Shown: positions 6,216-8,848 of the stretch, in pieces
How positions within the stretch are numbered: the stretch's first letter is position 1
Layout of the letters: each line of letters starts with the position of its first letter
From: Candidatus Harrisonbacteria bacterium
Lineage (GTDB): Bacteria; Patescibacteriota; Minisyncoccia; UBA6257; 1-14-0-10-44-23
NCBI GenBank assembly: GCA_023244975.1
Contig: JAHFLG010000039.1
Span: 1-8,848, forward strand
Length of the DNA stretch: 8,848 nt
Direction of reading: 5' to 3'
Program-made: the position numbers and the translations under genes
The notes under the pieces: generated by a model
Told to the model about the DNA's origin: nothing
The model's database searches: none
The model's input: only the letters and a program-made list of their open reading frames with translations

Positions 6216-6442
6216 AACGCCATCGGGACGCGACGAGATTCCTATCCCTGGGGATTTCGGGGTGCTCGTCGTTTAGAAACGAACAGGAAAGGTAGGGGGC
6301 TCCCTCATGCCCAACACGCAACCCCACCCCTACCAAACCCCGCTCTAACCGAGGACAACAGACTCGGCTAACGGTACTGATCCTGTTCTATCCCGGTGGC
6401 ACCGCGAACAACGAGGAGGTTGGCCCATGCGCTGACCTCCTC
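6216..6442 (+). ncRNA. Putative structured non-coding RNA of unknown family
   Basis: The gap between ligA and pilD is GC-rich and folds into many mutually compatible helices: a closing helix 6219-6228/6391-6400 (10 bp with one G-U); 6231-6237/6265-6271 (CGACGAG/CTCGTCG); a small hairpin GTTTAGAAAC at 6271-6280; a long-range helix 6281-6288/6381-6388 (GAACAGGA/TCCTGTTC); and inside it 6291-6298/6327-6334 (GGTAGGGG/CCCCTACC) and 6349-6353/6363-6367 (CCGAG/CTCGG). CGGGG 6258-6262 and CCCCG 6338-6342 could form a pseudoknot. The G-U pairs at 6223/6396 and 6230/6272 would be A-C mismatches in the complement, which favours the plus strand. A promoter lies just upstream and a stem-loop at the 3' end. 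The core of about 185 nt does not match RNase P, tmRNA, SRP, 6S or riboswitch cores that I can recall. Ends are approximate and the function is unknown. Confidence 0.65.
6413..6442 (+). terminator. GAGGAGGT/ACCTCCTC stem-loop, possible terminator
   Basis: Perfect 8-bp stem 6413-6420/6435-6442 with a 14-nt loop, followed by AAAATCATTTT. It closes the putative RNA on the plus strand and also lies 20 bp past the pilD stop, so it could end both transcripts. The U-tract is weak in both directions, so termination is uncertain. The stem arms equal a consensus Shine-Dalgarno sequence and its 16S complement. Confidence 0.4.
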
Positions 6443-6462
6443 AAAATCATTTTAGACGCAAT

Positions 6463-7347
6463 TTACTGAACAAGGCTGAAGTACCACTTAAGCAGCGGCT
6501 CGGCGTAGAAGATTGCAATAAAAATGCCAATGGCAAGATACGGTCCAAACGGAATACTGTCTTTGAATTTTTTGGTCTGGCGAGCGAGCAGTAGTAGGCC
6601 GATAGCTCCGCCAATAATAAAGGCGGCGCTGTAAGCAATAATAACATCCGGCCAGCTGAGGAGAAATGCCATAGCAATGGCAAGCTTAAGGTCGCCCATG
6701 CCCATGCCTCGCCCTTTGGAGAAGAGAATGATTCCTCCAAAAATCGCAAGTGCCAGAAGAATGGCAAAGATGACGTTCATGCTCACAGTTGATTGAGCCC
6801 CAAAAATTTCAGTGTAAAATGATGAAAACGATCCTTGGTAAGGGAAAAATTTTCCATAGGAATATTTCACGGTAAGTATCGCTATGCCGAGCACCGCGAG
6901 GAGCACATTGCTTTGGTCAGGAATTATTTTAAGTCTGAAGTCTATAACCGAGGCAGTGATGAGCGTATAAGCTGTTATCAGCCAGAGTCCAGAAAAGATA
7001 TAAAACCATTCATATGGCTGACCCTGAAGAACCGCCTGTTGCACATGGAAAAAAGAATAAAAGAAGAGAGGGATAAAGGCGGTTATCAGTCCGGTGATCG
7101 TCTCAACAATCGGGTATTGCCAAGAAATGATATGGAAACAGTGCCTGCATCTTCCGCGTTGCATCAGGAAACTCAGGAGTGGAATAAGTTCAAACCATCG
7201 TAGATCCTCTTTGCACTTCATACAGTGGCTTCTGCCGCGAGCGATATGCCAACCAAGGATGGTTTTGCCTTCTTCGTAACGAAGGCTGAGTACATTAAGG
7301 AAGCTACCGATAAAGAGGCCAAGAATAAAAAGTAATAGAAAGACCAT
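6463..7347 (-). CDS. pilD: Type IV prepilin leader peptidase / N-methyltransferase
   Basis: Polytopic inner-membrane aspartic protease (A24 family) that cleaves the leader of type IV prepilins and usually methylates the new N-terminus. It is 294 aa from the ATG at 7347. The N-terminal hydrophobic segment contains GSFLNVLSLR. A cytoplasmic zinc-binding loop has Cys42-x-x-Cys45 and Cys67-x-x-Cys70, with SHCMKCKEDLRWFELIPLLSF the classic bacterial pattern. The two catalytic aspartates are Asp136 (SVIDFRLKIIPD) and Asp219 (GMGMGDLKL, the GxGD motif). About seven to eight transmembrane helices follow. An in-frame TTG at 7353 would add two residues; the ATG is preferred. It is last in pilM-pilT-pilD, 12 bp after pilT. 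No Shine-Dalgarno sequence is visible. The protein looks intact. Confidence 0.96.
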   Translation of the reverse strand: MVFLLLFILGLFIGSFLNVLSLRYEEGKTILGWHIARGRSHCMKCKEDLRWFELIPLLSFLMQRGRCRHCFHIISWQYPIVETITGLITAFIPLFFYSFFHVQQAVLQGQPYEWFYIFSGLWLITAYTLITASVIDFRLKIIPDQSNVLLAVLGIAILTVKYSYGKFFPYQGSFSSFYTEIFGAQSTVSMNVIFAILLALAIFGGIILFSKGRGMGMGDLKLAIAMAFLLSWPDVIIAYSAAFIIGGAIGLLLLARQTKKFKDSIPFGPYLAIGIFIAIFYAEPLLKWYFSLVQ

Positions 7348-7359
7348 ACTCAACGCAAT

Positions 7360-8433
7360 TTATTTATGAATCATTAACCGTAGCTCGGCTGGATTCGTGG
7401 AGTAGAGCTCCGCATTTTCGAGACTGATCTGCTTTTGCCTCACAAGATTAGATAGGCTGCGGTTAAGCGTGATCATGCCCTCCTGCAAGTTGGTTTCAAT
7501 AACGACATCTATTTGATAGGCTTTTCTCTCGCGAATCAGATTACGGATCGCCGAGTTAACGATCATAATTTCATGAGCCGGAATTCGACCCCCGTTAACA
7601 TTTGGAATCAGTCTTTGGCTTACGATCGCGACAAGAGTCGCGGCGAGTTGTGAGGTCACTTGGCTTTGTTGGGCGGCCGGAAACGTGTCGATGATACGAT
7701 CAATAGTTTGAGCCGCGGAGTTTGTGTGCAGAGTAGAAAATACGAGGTGGCCGGTTTCTGCCGCGGTCATCGCGGTCGCGATGCTTTCGGCGTCACGCAT
7801 TTCACCGATCATAATAACATCGGGATCTTGTCGGAGAACCTCTCTAAGTCCATTGGCAAATGAGTTTGTGTCGATACTGACTTCTCGTTGACTTACAATT
7901 GAGCGATCTTGAGCAAACTGATACTCAATAGGATCTTCAATAGTTATGATGTGATCTTCGCGAGTGTGATTGATCTCATCTAACATTGCCGCGAGAGATG
8001 TTGATTTTCCATGCCCGGCAGGGCCGGTGAGCAACACAAAGCCCTGAGTGAGTTTGCAAAAATCATGCAGGATCGGCGGCAGATTAAGTTCTTCGATAGT
8101 TCTGATCTTCGGCTGAATAAGTCTTAGTGCGGCTGCCATATACCCCTTTTGATAGTAGACATTAGCCCGGAAACGCGCGTTGTCACCATCATGATTATAT
8201 GAAAAATCGAGCTCCTTTTCTTTTAGAAATCGCTCTTTATGAGCCTCGGTTAAAAGACCCAGTACGAGTCCTTCAGCTATTTCGGGAGTGACAATCGGTT
8301 CTTGCTGTAACGGCACCAGCAGTCCATCAAGCCTAAGTGTCGGTCGCCGTCCTACAGCAATGTGTAGGTCAGAAGCACCTTGTCTGGAGGCAGCCATAAG
8401 AAGATTATCTAATTGTTGCTTGAAGTTGGTCAT
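7360..8433 (-). CDS. pilT: Type IV pilus retraction ATPase PilT
   Basis: 357 aa, the normal PilT size and too short for PilB, with no N-terminal MshEN-type domain. PilT is a cytoplasmic hexameric ATPase that depolymerises pili and powers twitching and DNA uptake. Motifs: N-terminal ASDLHIAVGRRPTLRLDG; Walker A GPAGHGKST (Lys143); Asp box TIEDPIEYQF (164-173); Walker B DPDVIMIGEMRD (203-214); His box GHLVFSTLHTNSAA (228-241); and the PilT-specific AIRNLIRERK motif (295-304), which supports PilT over other secretion ATPases. The Walker A has Ala and His where GPTGSGKST is common; the catalytic Gly-Lys-Ser/Thr core is intact. It lies 7 bp after pilM and 12 bp before pilD on the same strand. No Shine-Dalgarno sequence precedes the ATG. 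Confidence 0.97.
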   Translation of the reverse strand: MTNFKQQLDNLLMAASRQGASDLHIAVGRRPTLRLDGLLVPLQQEPIVTPEIAEGLVLGLLTEAHKERFLKEKELDFSYNHDGDNARFRANVYYQKGYMAAALRLIQPKIRTIEELNLPPILHDFCKLTQGFVLLTGPAGHGKSTSLAAMLDEINHTREDHIITIEDPIEYQFAQDRSIVSQREVSIDTNSFANGLREVLRQDPDVIMIGEMRDAESIATAMTAAETGHLVFSTLHTNSAAQTIDRIIDTFPAAQQSQVTSQLAATLVAIVSQRLIPNVNGGRIPAHEIMIVNSAIRNLIRERKAYQIDVVIETNLQEGMITLNRSLSNLVRQKQISLENAELYSTNPAELRLMIHK

Positions 8434-8440
8434 AGTTTTT

Positions 8441-8848
8441 TTAAATTAGATTTTTTAGCGCGAGTCCAATTGCTACGGTGAGTGTTGCCCCAAGTGAATG
8501 TGCCACTGACGCCAATTCCGGAGGATACGAAATAGTACTGAGTGGATTCGCGGTAATAACCGGTAAAGATAGCTGCTGAGATAAATAGGCGTCAAATCCC
8601 GGCATGTTCGCACCACTTCCGGATATGATTACACCTGCTACTTTGCTGGAATAACTATTTTCAAAGCCCGTTTTAATACGACTTGCTTCGTTAATTATAA
8701 CATCAATAATCGGAATCAAGATGGTGGATAACTCATGATTTCCGCCCTGACCCACGATTTGCGTTTGATGTTTAAGAGCGTCGGCTCGCCGAGCACTGAT
8801 ATTGAGTGCCGAAGCAAGTGCTTGTGTCAGAGAACCACTTGAAAAATC
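8441..8848 (-). CDS. pilM: Type IV pilus assembly protein PilM, C-terminal part (cut by window edge)
   Basis: The reading frame runs open from the window edge to a TAA at 8441, giving 135 visible residues. The GTG at 8755 is internal, not a start. PilM is an actin-fold (ASKHA) ATP-binding protein on the cytoplasmic face that links PilN/PilO to the pilus motor platform. Supporting segments are GSLTQALASALNISARRADALK, written here only in part as SLTQALASALNIS then ARRADALK, resembling the PilM 'LTxAIAxxLxIxxxxAExLK' stretch; VAGVIISGSGANMPGFDAYLSQQL, seen as the GxGA-nMpGFdxyl nucleotide-binding signature; and the terminal ATLTVAIGLALKNLI, typical of PilM ends. It is first of the visible pil genes, 7 bp upstream of pilT. 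The N-terminal half is outside the window. Confidence 0.9.
   Translation of the reverse strand, partial: DFSSGSLTQALASALNISARRADALKHQTQIVGQGGNHELSTILIPIIDVIINEASRIKTGFENSYSSKVAGVIISGSGANMPGFDAYLSQQLSLPVITANPLSTISYPPELASVAHSLGATLTVAIGLALKNLI

Noticed and set aside
6307..6348. 13-codon plus-strand reading frame with purine-rich upstream sequence
   Set aside because: It lies in the loop and stem of the GGTAGGGG/CCCCTACC hairpin, is proline-rich by GC composition, and has no support as a peptide or tmRNA-like tag.
6219..6400. 6S RNA, based on a length of about 185 nt and a closing stem
   Set aside because: 6S is a rod with one large central bubble. This sequence is branched, with an asymmetric junction and several separate hairpins.
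6395..6406. GGTGGCACCGCG, identical to the T-box antiterminator core
   Set aside because: A T-box needs a specifier Stem I, a competing antiterminator and a downstream synthetase or amino-acid gene on the same strand. Here the downstream gene (pilD) is on the opposite strand, no pairing partner for an antiterminator is seen, and GGTGGC already pairs in the closing helix. A covariance search with the T-box model (RF00230) would settle it.
6835..7203. 122-codon plus-strand frame opposite pilD, and other frames antisense to ligA, gatA and pilT
   Set aside because: Composition follows the opposite-strand gene, no domain or signal is recognisable, and the minus-strand genes have full family motifs.
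8441..8755. A 104-residue protein starting at GTG 8755
   Set aside because: The frame continues without a stop to the window edge and the upstream residues match PilM, so the GTG is internal.

Overview
The window looks like a chromosomal segment from a Candidate Phyla Radiation (Patescibacteria) type bacterium. This is inferred from several things: a compact layout with gaps of 1-17 bp; a type IV pilus cluster beside housekeeping genes; AT-rich low-complexity repeats that run in frame through coding sequence; and gene starts that almost all lack a Shine-Dalgarno sequence. TGA behaves as a stop and the standard bacterial code fits. No marker here fixes a precise lineage.

Layout, left to right. 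(1) 13-2381, plus strand: two exported proteins 2 bp apart. The first is a large secreted protein with prenyltransferase/squalene-cyclase-type helical repeats followed by a DUF4430 (transcobalamin C-terminal-like) domain, a carboxypeptidase-regulatory-like domain and a C-terminal beta domain. The second is a small beta-sandwich protein with a C-terminal membrane anchor. (2) 2371-6162, minus strand, transcribed ligA > gatC > gatA: NAD+-dependent DNA ligase and two subunits of the tRNA-dependent amidotransferase; gatB is not in the window. gatA and the second exported gene converge and overlap by 11 bp. (3) 6163-6462: a gap of about 300 bp with no convincing protein gene. It holds a promoter-like sequence, a strongly structured GC-rich putative RNA on the plus strand, and a GAGGAGGT/ACCTCCTC stem-loop. 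(4) 6463-8848, minus strand, transcribed pilM (cut by the window edge) > pilT > pilD: type IV pilus inner-membrane platform component, retraction ATPase and prepilin peptidase.

How the parts fit. The pil genes form one co-directional unit for pilus assembly, retraction and pilin processing. ligA-gatC-gatA is a housekeeping unit (replication and repair; Gln/Asn-tRNA amidation) in which gatA is probably translationally coupled to gatC. The two exported proteins may act together at the cell surface, the second anchoring or accompanying the first. The most promising unexplained element is the structured RNA at about 6216-6442. It has a 10-bp closing helix, an 8-bp inner helix, at least three hairpins, its own extended -10 promoter, and no family I can recognise.
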